DNA of 64,000 nt from Treponema sp. (GTDB taxonomy: Bacteria; Spirochaetota; Spirochaetia; Treponematales; Treponemataceae): assembly GCA_017551545.1 (NCBI GenBank), contig JAFZLJ010000073.1:1-64000 (forward strand). The letters are read 5' to 3'. A model generated the notes under the pieces. The model was given only the letters and a program-made list of their open reading frames with translations, searched no databases and was not told where the DNA came from. Every line of letters starts with the position of its first letter. Position 1 is the first letter of the stretch. Both the position numbers and the translations under genes were made by a program. Of the stretch, positions 33,350 to 42,786 are shown piece by piece.

Positions 33350-35866
33350 ATGAACTCAAATGCATTGCTCGAAGTTGATTTTTACCGCCTCAGAGACCAG
33401 GTTGCATCATACTGCATAACAGAAGAAGGCAAACAGTCCTTCTTGCAGCGCGAACCTTTAACAGATTCAAAGCAGATTGAAAACCTCAAAAATCTGAGCC
33501 GTGAATGGACAAAATATCTTAGTGCCTCTCATAAAAATCCTGTTTTGTACTGGGAAAGTATTGCCCCTTTAATTGATGTTGTTCGTGCAAATGGTACAAG
33601 TCTTGTGCTTGAGCAGGTAAAGGCCTTGGGTCAGTTTGTACTGAGTGTAAATAATTTAAAGCAGTGCATTACGCTTCATGCCGATGACCTTGAATTAAAA
33701 ACTCTTTCTGCGCAGCTTGAAAAACTTCCCGATTTTACAGAAACAGAAAAACTTATTTTTCATATTATCACACCTGATGGTCAGCTTAGAGATCTTCCCG
33801 AAATTGCCGCTATTCGAAAACAGATTGCAGCGCTCAATTCAAAAATCAAGACAATCCTTCATGGTTATACAACAGACCAGAAGCTTTCGGGTGTGCTTGA
33901 ATCGTCAGTACCGGTGCTTCGTAACGGAAGGCAGGTGCTTGCGGTAAAGGCAAGTCTTCAAAACAGAATCAACGGAATTATAATTGATATTTCGCAGTCT
34001 GCGCAGACAGTTTATGTTGAACCGCAGGAAGTTGTTCTTTGCAGTAACGAGCTTATTCAAAAAGAAAATGAACTCATTCAGGTTATAAACCGAATTCTTG
34101 CTCAGCTTACAAAAGACCTTCAGCCAAGTGTTCCGCTTTTCCGTCAGGCACTTCCTGTAATGCTTTTGATGGATACAACCTGTGCAGCCGCCCGCTGGGG
34201 AAACGAAAACAACTGTATTTATGCTGTTCCTGCTATTGGAGAGCCTTCGCTTCTTTTAAAAGCACGTCATCCGCTGCTTGGTGAAAAGGCAGTACCGATT
34301 GATTTTTATTTTATGGATGGTAAGCGTGTACTTATAATTACCGGACCGAACACTGGCGGTAAAACTGTTTCTTTAAAAACCTTTGCACTTTTTAGTATGC
34401 TTAATCAGGCGGGACTTCCTGTTCCTGCAGCAGAAGGCACAAGGCTTCCTGTTTTCAAAGAGCTTTTTGCAGATATTGGCGACAGTCAGGATATTGATAT
34501 GAGCCTAAGTACCTTCAGCGGTCACATGAAAAATATTGCTCAGGCTGTAAGTGGCGCAGATAAGCATTCGCTTGTTTTACTTGATGAACTTGGAAGCGGA
34601 ACAGATCCTCAGGAAGGAACTGCAATTGCCATGGCTGTGCTTGATACTCTTATAGAAAAAAAGGCATTTGTTCTTGTTACAACTCACATGGGCATTTTGA
34701 AAAATTACGGTTATACAAATCCGGGCTGTGTTAATGCAAGCGTTGAATTTGATCAGAGTACGCTTTCTCCGTCATTTAAATTGAATATGGGAATCCCTGG
34801 TGAAAGTCATGCCATTGCAATTGCAAGAAAATCGGGCTTGCCGCAGGATGTTGTAAACCATGCCAAAAATTATATTGCAACTGAACAGGCAGATGTTTCG
34901 TCTCTTATAAAGGGGTTGAACAAAAAGCATGCCGAACTTGACCGTATTCAGCACAAGGCACGCATGCTTCAGAAGGAAGTTGAAGAAAAAGAACTTCGTA
35001 TAAAAGAAAAGGAACTTTCGCTTAAGCGCAAGGAAAACGAACTTAAAAAAGGTCATCAGCAGGAAATGCACGACTTTTTGATTCACAGTCGTCGCACTCT
35101 TGAAAATCTTGTACGCCAGCTTAGGGAAGGGGAGCTTACCCGCGAAAAAACTCTTGGAGTAAAACAGTTTATTTCTGAACTCGAAAATGATGTTGACCGG
35201 CTTGATAATAAAATTGAAGTTGAAGATGAAAAGCTTGCAGCTCAGGAACAGGCCTTTCAGAAAGAAAGCGATGCTTACAAAAAGCAAAACGGTTCGAACA
35301 AAAAGACAAAGAAAAAACTCAGTAATGCAGAAGCGCTTAAATATGCAACGCCTCTTACAGAGCAGGTATCGTCTAAGCCTGGAAAAAAACTTGAAGAAGA
35401 AGAGCCCCTTGTTTTTGAACCGGGTGCCGCAGTTACAGCTGGTTTTGCAAAGAACGAAGGAGTACTTATTGATCTTGTCCGCAAGGGCTTGTGGAATGTT
35501 CAGTTTGGCAGTGTAAAGATGACTGTAAAAGAAAAAGACCTTAGGCTGGTAAAGAGCTCTGCTGCAACAAAAATAAACAAGCCTCTGGTTTCTTATGACT
35601 TAGAAAGCGCTACAGGAGATGAACGACCGGTATTTGAACTGCGTCTTCTTGGCATGAGGACAGAAGAAGCAATTCATGCTCTGGAGCATCAGATAGACTT
35701 GTGTACTCTAAGCAATTTTACTCATTTTAGTGTAATTCACGGCAAAGGCAACGGAATCCTGCAGCAGGCCGTCCGCGATTATCTTTCCCACTGCACCCTG
35801 GTCAAAAGCTTTGATTTTGCCCCTCCCGAAGACGGCGGAAGCGGAAAGACTTATGTAAATTTGTAA
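33350..35866 (+). CDS. mutS2: MutS2 endonuclease/ribosome-rescue ATPase
   Basis: An 838-residue MutS2. In other bacteria it suppresses recombination and, more recently, was linked to splitting collided ribosomes. It has the MutS core and ATPase (Walker A GPNTGGKT, then DIGDSQDIDMSLSTFSGHM and LLDELGSGTDP). A long charged coiled coil follows (about residues 520-660), then a KOW-like segment and the C-terminal Smr domain (LRLLGMRTEEA, HGKGNG). The usual Asp of the Smr LDLRG motif is changed (ELRLLG). The mRNA is probably leaderless. Confidence 0.93.
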   Translation: MNSNALLEVDFYRLRDQVASYCITEEGKQSFLQREPLTDSKQIENLKNLSREWTKYLSASHKNPVLYWESIAPLIDVVRANGTSLVLEQVKALGQFVLSVNNLKQCITLHADDLELKTLSAQLEKLPDFTETEKLIFHIITPDGQLRDLPEIAAIRKQIAALNSKIKTILHGYTTDQKLSGVLESSVPVLRNGRQVLAVKASLQNRINGIIIDISQSAQTVYVEPQEVVLCSNELIQKENELIQVINRILAQLTKDLQPSVPLFRQALPVMLLMDTTCAAARWGNENNCIYAVPAIGEPSLLLKARHPLLGEKAVPIDFYFMDGKRVLIITGPNTGGKTVSLKTFALFSMLNQAGLPVPAAEGTRLPVFKELFADIGDSQDIDMSLSTFSGHMKNIAQAVSGADKHSLVLLDELGSGTDPQEGTAIAMAVLDTLIEKKAFVLVTTHMGILKNYGYTNPGCVNASVEFDQSTLSPSFKLNMGIPGESHAIAIARKSGLPQDVVNHAKNYIATEQADVSSLIKGLNKKHAELDRIQHKARMLQKEVEEKELRIKEKELSLKRKENELKKGHQQEMHDFLIHSRRTLENLVRQLREGELTREKTLGVKQFISELENDVDRLDNKIEVEDEKLAAQEQAFQKESDAYKKQNGSNKKTKKKLSNAEALKYATPLTEQVSSKPGKKLEEEEPLVFEPGAAVTAGFAKNEGVLIDLVRKGLWNVQFGSVKMTVKEKDLRLVKSSAATKINKPLVSYDLESATGDERPVFELRLLGMRTEEAIHALEHQIDLCTLSNFTHFSVIHGKGNGILQQAVRDYLSHCTLVKSFDFAPPEDGGSGKTYVNL

Positions 35867-35874
35867 TAAATAGT

Positions 35875-36285
35875 TTACTTCCAGGCCTCACCAATAATTT
35901 TCATGGAATCCACCTTCCATTTTTCTGTTGATTTACCATTTAATCTTGTATCAAAGTTAAACTCTACGGGTATATAAATACTGCTTCCTGGTTTAAGGGT
36001 AATATCAAAGGAAACAGTTTTAAAGTATTGTCTTTCACTTGATTCGGCAGAAAGACTTATTGTGGAATTGTATATATCGATACTTCCTGTATTTGAAATT
36101 TTAAGAGTTCCGTTAATATACCGTACATAATAATTTGTAGATTCCTGTTTGTATTCATCCTCTGAGGTATAAACAGAAAGCAATTGTGCAGAACCTTTTG
36201 GATCTTCAAAAAATTTACAGCAAGAGAGCATAAATACAAGGGAAAATAAAAATATGAGTAATATTAATTTAAAATAGTTTTTCAT
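35875..36285 (-). CDS. Small lipoprotein at the end of the export operon
   Basis: A 136-residue lipoprotein (lipobox LSCC near residue 21) with one beta-rich domain (TLKISNTGSIDIYNSTISL...DITLKPGSSIYIPVEF), which resembles an immunoglobulin-like fold. No family is recognised. Its start lies inside the end of the TolC-like gene (17-base overlap), so it belongs to the type I export operon. It could be an accessory part of the exporter or an immunity protein for the cargo. Confidence 0.6.
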   Translation of the reverse strand: MKNYFKLILLIFLFSLVFMLSCCKFFEDPKGSAQLLSVYTSEDEYKQESTNYYVRYINGTLKISNTGSIDIYNSTISLSAESSERQYFKTVSFDITLKPGSSIYIPVEFNFDTRLNGKSTEKWKVDSMKIIGEAWK

Positions 36286-37795
36286 AGTTATCTCCTAAAA
36301 GTCTTATCATAAATGTATCAATTCCGTTGCAGATTTTTATCAGTTCCAGGTAATTATCCACTGTTTTCCAGAAGCTTTGTATATAGTCACTGTAAATAAG
36401 AAAGTAAAGACTCTCTCCTTTATAAAATTCATCCTGAGTAATAAGCCCCTTTGACAAGAGTTCTGCCCTTTCTATGCGAAAGGTATTTTCACTTTCAAGC
36501 TGGGCTTTCAGTTCCTTGATGTATTTTGTATCTGCTTCAATCTGGGCAAGTAATATGAACAACTGTCCTTTTTGAGAAACCTGCTTTATCTGCATTTCTT
36601 TTGTAATTGAGTCGCTGTAAAGTCTGTAAATATCATTACGCAGTTTTTTTGCAGAAGAGAGTTCAAAGGTTTTCTGTATTCCTACAGCCACGGAAAAATC
36701 AATTGGATAAGGAGACTGATTAAGACTACGGAATGATTTGAACCAGTCTGAATAAGAATTGTAGAAATTATTGTCGGTCTTAAGAGTAGAAGAAAAATAC
36801 AGAACCGGAGCAGAATTTTTATCTTCATTTTTCTTCTGAAGATTATATTGCCTTAAGCTATTAGAATAAATTTGTGAATCAAGATTCTGTTCAATCAGTT
36901 TTTCTGCCTCTTCGTGAAAATAGTTTGTAAGTTTCCCAGATATTTCCTGTATAAGATCAGCTAATTCTATTCGTTTATCATTTATCTGTTTAATATCAAA
37001 ATCCGGAAGAATTAGATATAAGTTTTTTAATAAATCCTTTTCTTTAAAAGAAAGTTCATTCAATTTGTTTTCTGCTTCGACAGTCTGATGTTCTGCATAA
37101 AAGGATTGTAAACCAGATTGAAGCCCGCTTTTCTCTTTATTTTTTGCAGTAGAGGCCTGGCTTTTATATTCTTCTGCAAGTGCCTTGTAGTAATCTTTTT
37201 GTGCAAGCAGAATGTCTGCAGACGAAAGAAGATTTATTATACTTTTTAATTCTTCAAAGAGATTTTTTTCCATAATAAGTCGGCTGTAAGAAAGTTGTTC
37301 TCTTATTAAAAGAAGTTCGGTGTCTTTTGTAATTCCAAAGGCACCTCTGGTAAGGCTTTGATTAAGTTTTAACTGCAGCTGTGGAAACTGTATAAAAGCA
37401 TTTTGCTCTGTAAGCCAGCTAAAGGCATAGTCTGCTGTAAAAGAAAGCTGTCCTCTGCCCGGAAGTTTCTGGATTACAGACAGGGATGCGGCAGGAGACA
37501 TTAGCATTTTAAAAGAAGAATCCGGAGTTTGATTTAATACATATAAATTATCTCCACGCTGAATGTTAAGACTTTCCTGTAAGCCAGCCTGTATTACAGG
37601 AAACCAGGAATAATCATATTGTTTTTTCTGAATAAGGGTAGAAGAATATTCATTTATAATTCTATTTATTGTAATGCTGTTGGAAAAAGCGGTCTGCAGA
37701 GTCTGCTGCCAGAACTCTGTTTCGAGGGAAAAAACAAAGTTTAGTATGGAGAAAGATAGTAAACTAAATAAAAGGATTTTTTTCTTTAATACCAT
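36269..37795 (-). CDS. TolC-like outer-membrane export channel
   Basis: A 508-residue outer-membrane efflux protein with a signal peptide (about 1-23). Long heptad-rich helices occur in two internally similar halves, as expected for the periplasmic tunnel of TolC. It would form the outer duct of the type I exporter. Its start overlaps the end of the HlyD-family gene by 10 bases. Confidence 0.78.
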   Translation of the reverse strand: MVLKKKILLFSLLSFSILNFVFSLETEFWQQTLQTAFSNSITINRIINEYSSTLIQKKQYDYSWFPVIQAGLQESLNIQRGDNLYVLNQTPDSSFKMLMSPAASLSVIQKLPGRGQLSFTADYAFSWLTEQNAFIQFPQLQLKLNQSLTRGAFGITKDTELLLIREQLSYSRLIMEKNLFEELKSIINLLSSADILLAQKDYYKALAEEYKSQASTAKNKEKSGLQSGLQSFYAEHQTVEAENKLNELSFKEKDLLKNLYLILPDFDIKQINDKRIELADLIQEISGKLTNYFHEEAEKLIEQNLDSQIYSNSLRQYNLQKKNEDKNSAPVLYFSSTLKTDNNFYNSYSDWFKSFRSLNQSPYPIDFSVAVGIQKTFELSSAKKLRNDIYRLYSDSITKEMQIKQVSQKGQLFILLAQIEADTKYIKELKAQLESENTFRIERAELLSKGLITQDEFYKGESLYFLIYSDYIQSFWKTVDNYLELIKICNGIDTFMIRLLGDNYEKLF

Positions 37796-38928
37796 AGGTT
37801 AAGCTTTTCCAGAATATAATTAAGTATAGTTTTTCTTGAAAGTACTATTCTTGCATCTGCTTCAAGACCGACCTTAAGGGGATAACTTTTTCCTTTTTTG
37901 TCACTTAGAATTGTTTTTTCTATATTAGTACGTATTATAAAAAAAGCTTCACCGTTCTGAGTTTTTGTTACATCAGGATCAATTGTAATGATTGTCCCTT
38001 CCGTGCCCCCAAACTCATGGTAAGGAAGACTTGGAAACCGTATTTTTACCTTCATTCCTTCTTCTATTTTACCGGCCTGCCTGGCTGGAATTATAATTTC
38101 AATTTTTGGAGAAGAAGTTTCATAAGGTATTATGTTAAAAATATTTTGTCCGGCCTGTATCCAATCTCCGGTATTAAAAACACTAATCTCCTGTATTATT
38201 CCATCTATTGGTGCGCATACTTTCGTAAACAGCAGAGAATCTTCAATCTGTCTTAACCTGGTCCTGTTAATCTTTTGAGAAGTCTGATATTTTATAATTT
38301 CTTCTTCGATATCGTGTTCAAAAGAGATATAAAGGTTGTTGTAGTCATCACATGAAATAAGATACTGTGAGTTAAGTTCATTTAACACGGTGGCAGTTGT
38401 CATTGAAGAAGGAAGAGTTTTTTCTTTTTCCAGTTTTTCAAGATTATAGTTTTTGATATTTTCCAGTTTTGAAAGATTTGTTTTCCATACTTCAAAGCGT
38501 AAATAGGCCTCATAATGATTTTGATTTATTATGTTTTTATCCTGTAAGATGCTTTGCCTTATTTCATATAAGGCATCAAGTTTTTCATTTTCTTCTTCCA
38601 TCTGTGTGATTAAAGAGGCTTTTTCTGCCTCCAGCTGGGTTGGATCTATTTCCAGCAACAGTTGTCCTTTAGTAACACTTTGTCCCGACTCGTAAGAAAT
38701 TGTTTTAATACGTCCTGTAACTGCGTTTGAAACTTTTGAAATATTATTATTCGGACGGATATTGCCTTTTACCTTAATTACTTCTTCAAAGGGGGCAAAA
38801 CTGAGAATAAGAGTAACTGTAATAAGAAAACATGTTATAATAAAAATAACTATATTTTGAGAAGAAGGTTTTTTTCGTAAAAAATATTCTTGAGTATAAT
38901 TAGATACTATATCATCATATATTTTCAT
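37786..38928 (-). CDS. HlyD-family membrane fusion protein
   Basis: The periplasmic adaptor of the type I exporter. The 380-residue protein has one membrane helix (about residues 23-45), a barrel/lipoyl half (VTGRIKTISYESGQSVTKGQLLLEID) and a coiled-coil hairpin (about 90-200). The second lipoyl half follows (VCAPIDGIIQEISVFNTGDWIQAGQ). The start at 38928 lies 2 bases after the stop of the ABC gene and follows AGGAAGAA; the longer frame from 38958 would overlap that gene. Confidence 0.88.
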   Translation of the reverse strand: MKIYDDIVSNYTQEYFLRKKPSSQNIVIFIITCFLITVTLILSFAPFEEVIKVKGNIRPNNNISKVSNAVTGRIKTISYESGQSVTKGQLLLEIDPTQLEAEKASLITQMEEENEKLDALYEIRQSILQDKNIINQNHYEAYLRFEVWKTNLSKLENIKNYNLEKLEKEKTLPSSMTTATVLNELNSQYLISCDDYNNLYISFEHDIEEEIIKYQTSQKINRTRLRQIEDSLLFTKVCAPIDGIIQEISVFNTGDWIQAGQNIFNIIPYETSSPKIEIIIPARQAGKIEEGMKVKIRFPSLPYHEFGGTEGTIITIDPDVTKTQNGEAFFIIRTNIEKTILSDKKGKSYPLKVGLEADARIVLSRKTILNYILEKLNLWY

Positions 38929-38930
38929 AT

Positions 38931-41081
38931 TTATTCTTCCTGATTTTGATTTTTCCACATATCTGAATAAATTCCTTGTTTCTGTAGAAGTTGTGTATGT
39001 GTTCCTTTTTCTACAAGTTTTCCTTTATTAAAAACAAATATCTTGTCACAGTTTTTTATAGTCGAAAGACGATGTGCAACTACGATGGTTGTTGTATCTG
39101 AAGAAATCTTATTTATTGTTTTCATAATCGCATTTTCGCAAAGGCTATCTAGACTGGAAGTTGCTTCATCAAGAACAAGAATACGAGGTTTGCGCAGTAG
39201 CACGCGTGCAAGGGCTATTCGTTGACGCTCCCCACCTGAAAGAGAAATTCCTTTTTCTCCTATTTTTTCTGAAAATCTGTTATCTAATTTTGAAATAAAA
39301 TCCAAAGCCTCTGCTTCGTTTGCAGCAGTAATAATATCTTCTAGGCTAGCATCGTAATTACCCCAAGAAATGTTTTCCTGAATTGTACCACTAAAAAGAA
39401 GTATTTCTTGAGGAACATAACCAAAAGCATTTCTATACGAAACAGTGTTTATATCCATTATATTGTTTTCATCCAGAGTGATGTTCCCAGAATCTGGTGC
39501 ATAAAACTTTAATAATAGTTTTACAAGTGTAGTCTTACCAGAACCGGAAGGTCCAACAAAAGCAACTTTTTCTCCTGCTTTAATATCTAAACTTATATTT
39601 TCAAGAGTATTGCCTCTGGAACCATATGAAAAAGTTAGATTTGTAATACTTATATTCCCTTTTATTGTTTTTGGAATAAGTTCACCATTGTTTATTTCTT
39701 GTTCGCATGGTAAATCAAGAATTTCGCCAATACGCTTTGTTGCAACAGATAATTCTTGTAATTGAGGTTGTAATGTTATGAGGTGACTTAATGGACTTAA
39801 GAAATATCCAAGAAGGGTAACAAACGCAATTAATTCTCCGAGTGATAGTTTTCCCTGCATTATCAGATAGCTTCCATACCAGTAGACAGCAAGACTTCCT
39901 GTCTGTGCTAAAAATCCCTGAATTGTTCCTTGAAATATACTAAAGTTTGATAATTTAAAATTTCTGTCAATAGTCTCCAGAATTTTAATTTCTGCCTTAT
40001 CATAAGAATCATTCTCTGTAGATAAGGCTTTTATAGTTGCTATGCCATTTATACTTTCTACGAAATGCGAATATTTTTCTGCTTCTTTAACAGAACGACT
40101 ATAAATAAGTTTCTTAAAAATTTTTGTAAAGCAAAGTACAAGGATGCCAGAAAGAATTACTGGAATTACTGAAATACCCACAAGAGAAGAACTGAATGAA
40201 AATAGTACCAGTCCAGTAAATATAAGCATAACGCAGTCTAGAATGACACCTATAGTCATGCTTGATAATGCATTTTTTATTGTATTTATATCATTGAATC
40301 TTGAAAGAATTTCGCCACTTTTTCTTTTTGTAAAAAAATCTAATGGAAGTTTGAGTATATGATTAAAGTAGTTGAGAGACAAAATTGCTTCTATTTTGTT
40401 ACCAAGATAATTTATTAGATGACTTCTTGCAAAATTTAACAATGCTTGAAAAATAATAACAATCAGATAAGCAATAGAAATTGAAATCAAAGCTGTCGGA
40501 AGATAAGAATAAATGACATCATCTATCAGGTAACGAAAATAAAATGCCCCAAATATACTAAGTACTGTTAGTATAAAACTAGATATTAAGGTTTGAATTG
40601 TCAGATACTTGTTTTCACTTAGAAGATACCAAAATCGTTGGACAAAGTTTTTTTCATCATTAGTTTTTTCAAAGCCTTTATCTGGCAATAAGAAAAATAA
40701 AATACCAGTCCAATATTCTATAAAATCTTTAATCTTTATCCAGGATATTTTTTGTGCAGGATCTGCAACAAGTAATTTATTATTCTTGATTTTGTAAATA
40801 ACAACATAGTGTTCAAAATTATTTCTATAGGTATTAGCTATAATTGGGAATGGTAAGTCTTTTCTTAGAATTTTCTTTTGAGATAGAATTGCTTTACATT
40901 TGAATCCAATATGACTAGCCGCTTTTATAATTCCTTTGCCAGAAGTACCCCTTGTGTCTGTTCCTGCATAATTACGTATTTTAGCAATCGATATTTTTTT
41001 GCCATAAAATTTTGCAATCGTTGCAAGACAGGCAGCTCCACAATCAGTTTTGTCTTGTTGATGAACTAAACAATAATGCAT
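38931..41081 (-). CDS. Peptidase-containing ABC transporter (C39 type)
   Basis: It removes double-glycine leaders and exports the cargo. The 716-residue protein starts with a C39 peptidase domain: catalytic Cys in QDKTDCGAACLA, His in FEHYVVIYK and Asp in VADPAQ. Six membrane helices follow (about 155-440), then an ABC ATPase with GPSGSGKTT, LSGGERQR and ILVLDEATSSLD. This is a full PCAT of the bacteriocin/RiPP kind. The divergent gene at 41257 has a matching leader. The gene is visibly richer in AT than the chromosome genes on either side of the island. Confidence 0.93.
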   Translation of the reverse strand: MHYCLVHQQDKTDCGAACLATIAKFYGKKISIAKIRNYAGTDTRGTSGKGIIKAASHIGFKCKAILSQKKILRKDLPFPIIANTYRNNFEHYVVIYKIKNNKLLVADPAQKISWIKIKDFIEYWTGILFFLLPDKGFEKTNDEKNFVQRFWYLLSENKYLTIQTLISSFILTVLSIFGAFYFRYLIDDVIYSYLPTALISISIAYLIVIIFQALLNFARSHLINYLGNKIEAILSLNYFNHILKLPLDFFTKRKSGEILSRFNDINTIKNALSSMTIGVILDCVMLIFTGLVLFSFSSSLVGISVIPVILSGILVLCFTKIFKKLIYSRSVKEAEKYSHFVESINGIATIKALSTENDSYDKAEIKILETIDRNFKLSNFSIFQGTIQGFLAQTGSLAVYWYGSYLIMQGKLSLGELIAFVTLLGYFLSPLSHLITLQPQLQELSVATKRIGEILDLPCEQEINNGELIPKTIKGNISITNLTFSYGSRGNTLENISLDIKAGEKVAFVGPSGSGKTTLVKLLLKFYAPDSGNITLDENNIMDINTVSYRNAFGYVPQEILLFSGTIQENISWGNYDASLEDIITAANEAEALDFISKLDNRFSEKIGEKGISLSGGERQRIALARVLLRKPRILVLDEATSSLDSLCENAIMKTINKISSDTTTIVVAHRLSTIKNCDKIFVFNKGKLVEKGTHTQLLQKQGIYSDMWKNQNQEE

Positions 41082-41124
41082 TTCCTGAATTCCTTTTTGA
41101 TTGAACTTGCTTAAATAATATCAC

Positions 41125-41156
41125 TTGACAAAAAAAAAAAAAAAAGCGAGTATAAT
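41125..41156 (+). promoter_or_regulatory. Promoter with a 16-A tract in its spacer
   Basis: TTGACA (41125-41130) and TATAAT (41151-41156) are both perfect, but the spacer is 20 bases, of which 15 are A (16 A in a row with the last base of the -35). Loss of three A would give the optimal 17. This is the layout of a phase-variable promoter, reading toward the cargo gene at 41257. Confidence 0.65.
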
Positions 41157-41206
41157 GAAATAAGAGAAAAAAAGCAATACTTTTTTTAAAAAAAACAAAT
41201 ATTTTT

Positions 41207-41234
41207 TTGATATTTTATTGTTTTCTGTTATACT
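41207..41234 (+). promoter_or_regulatory. Second promoter of the cargo operon
   Basis: TTGATA and TATACT are spaced by 16 bases just before the ribosome-binding site AGGAG of the cargo gene. It would give a leader of about 15 bases. Confidence 0.5.
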
Positions 41235-41256
41235 TATTTAATAGGAGAAACCCAGT

Positions 41257-42045
41257 ATGTCAAAAAAACACCATTTTGGAATTTTTGATTTTTCAACATT
41301 CGATATTTCTGAACTTGGTCGTGAACTGACGGAAGAAGAATTGTTTATTATAAACGGAGGTTCTTGTGGAGGCGGAGGAACGGGAAATTATGCAACTAAT
41401 TCTGGGGATTCAAGTAATTCAAATACAAACGATTATTCGTCAAGTAGTAATAGTTCCATATTAACACCTACAACAAGTGCAACATCATCATGTTCTTCTT
41501 CAATGATAGAATCTGGTAGTTCAGTAAATAATCAACAGGAAGAAGAATATGACCAGCCGATAACTGCAACTCGTGTAAACCAAAGAAGTTTTTCGTGTGG
41601 AAATGGTTATACAAATGAGTTTGGAAATAATGCATGTGCCGTAACTTCTTTACTTAATGAGATTTCAGAACAATATACAAAAGAGACTGGAAAGGTTCTT
41701 ACAACTAAACAAGTTGCAGATGCAATGAAAGCAGCAATCAATTCTAAGAGTGTAAATGCTAGAAATGCAAATGTTGATAATTGGGCTGGAGCAGCAAATG
41801 CAATGGCAGCTTCATTGGGGCTAAATGGAACTTATTCATACTCTTCTAATTCTTCTGTTACAGATGCTAAAATTTTTGCAGTGGATAAAAATGGTGATGG
41901 TAAAGTAGATCATTTTGTAAATGATATTGGAAATGGACAATATTATGATCCATGGAATGGTACAACAGGGAATGTTTCTGATCTAATTCTTGCTAATACA
42001 GGATTGGGAGGAACAAGGAATCTTTCCTATGTTGTAAAAAAATAA
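41257..42045 (+). CDS. Double-glycine-leader cargo with papain-like cysteine-peptidase-type domain
   Basis: The likely exported product of the island. Residues 1-35 are a leader with the classical pattern LTEEELFIINGG, cut after Gly 35 by C39 peptidases. Residues 36-95 are a low-complexity linker rich in Ser, Asn, Thr and Gly with Cys 37 and Cys 79. The rest resembles the C39-like/papain fold: Cys 127 in NNACAVTSLLNEI, His 219 in VDHFVNDIG and Asp 231 in YYDPWNG. A DKNGDGKVD stretch (210-218) looks like a partial EF-hand calcium loop. It could be a secreted protease, toxin or adhesin. Export by the neighbouring transporter is a strong inference. Confidence 0.72.
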   Translation: MSKKHHFGIFDFSTFDISELGRELTEEELFIINGGSCGGGGTGNYATNSGDSSNSNTNDYSSSSNSSILTPTTSATSSCSSSMIESGSSVNNQQEEEYDQPITATRVNQRSFSCGNGYTNEFGNNACAVTSLLNEISEQYTKETGKVLTTKQVADAMKAAINSKSVNARNANVDNWAGAANAMAASLGLNGTYSYSSNSSVTDAKIFAVDKNGDGKVDHFVNDIGNGQYYDPWNGTTGNVSDLILANTGLGGTRNLSYVVKK

Positions 42046-42059
42046 AAGACGGAGGATAT

Positions 42060-42776
42060 ATGAAAAAAAATCTAGCCTTAATTTTCTTATTTATGTGTGC
42101 TAGTATGTTTGGAAGGGGTTATTTAAATCCAGCAGATGATGAAGTATTATCTTCGCTTGTATTGCCAAAAGATATATATATATTCAAGAATGCTGAAGAT
42201 GAAAACAAACATGTTGGTTTCTCAGACTTTGGAATATATATCAATAAAGAGACAAAAGAAGAATTTGTAAAATATATAAAATTTGGTCTTTCTGAAGATC
42301 TGTTTCCTAATGAATCTGATAAAACTTTTGAAAATATAAAATTGCAATTATCTCTTAAAAAGAATATTTTTAGTACTTTAGATATATTGTATTTTTATAG
42401 TTGGGAAAAATCTGGAAATGCAGAGTTTTCCATACAATATTCATTGGGAAAGCAAGGGGTAATTGATACCGAATTTATTTATGTGGTACGAATATTTTAT
42501 GAGAATTATGTATACACAATTAGATTCAAAGGTTGTCTGAATCCCAATGAAAAAAATGACTATTTAGATAGTCTAACGGATTTATTGATTTTTAAACCAG
42601 GTACAAAAACAGATATAAATAGAGGTATAGAGGGTACTCAAGGTTACTATTGGAAAAATAGAAATTCACCAGAAAAGTTTTATGAAAGATTACAAGCGGA
42701 GCAAGGTGATAATTATGGTGCTGAATTCCAAAGAACTTTCAATGAACTTATGAAAAGTTTGAAAGAAATATTGTAA
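42060..42776 (+). CDS. Exported protein of unknown function in the cargo operon
   Basis: A 238-residue protein with a signal peptide (about 1-18). After it come mixed alpha/beta sequences without a recognised family. The C-terminal part is charged and helical (SPEKFYERLQAEQGDNYGAEFQRTFNELMKSL). GGAGGATAT precedes the ATG. It lies 14 bases after the cargo gene. An immunity or cargo-binding protein in the periplasm would fit, but nothing in the sequence proves it. Confidence 0.5.
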   Translation: MKKNLALIFLFMCASMFGRGYLNPADDEVLSSLVLPKDIYIFKNAEDENKHVGFSDFGIYINKETKEEFVKYIKFGLSEDLFPNESDKTFENIKLQLSLKKNIFSTLDILYFYSWEKSGNAEFSIQYSLGKQGVIDTEFIYVVRIFYENYVYTIRFKGCLNPNEKNDYLDSLTDLLIFKPGTKTDINRGIEGTQGYYWKNRNSPEKFYERLQAEQGDNYGAEFQRTFNELMKSLKEIL

Positions 42777-42786
42777 GAAAGAAAGC

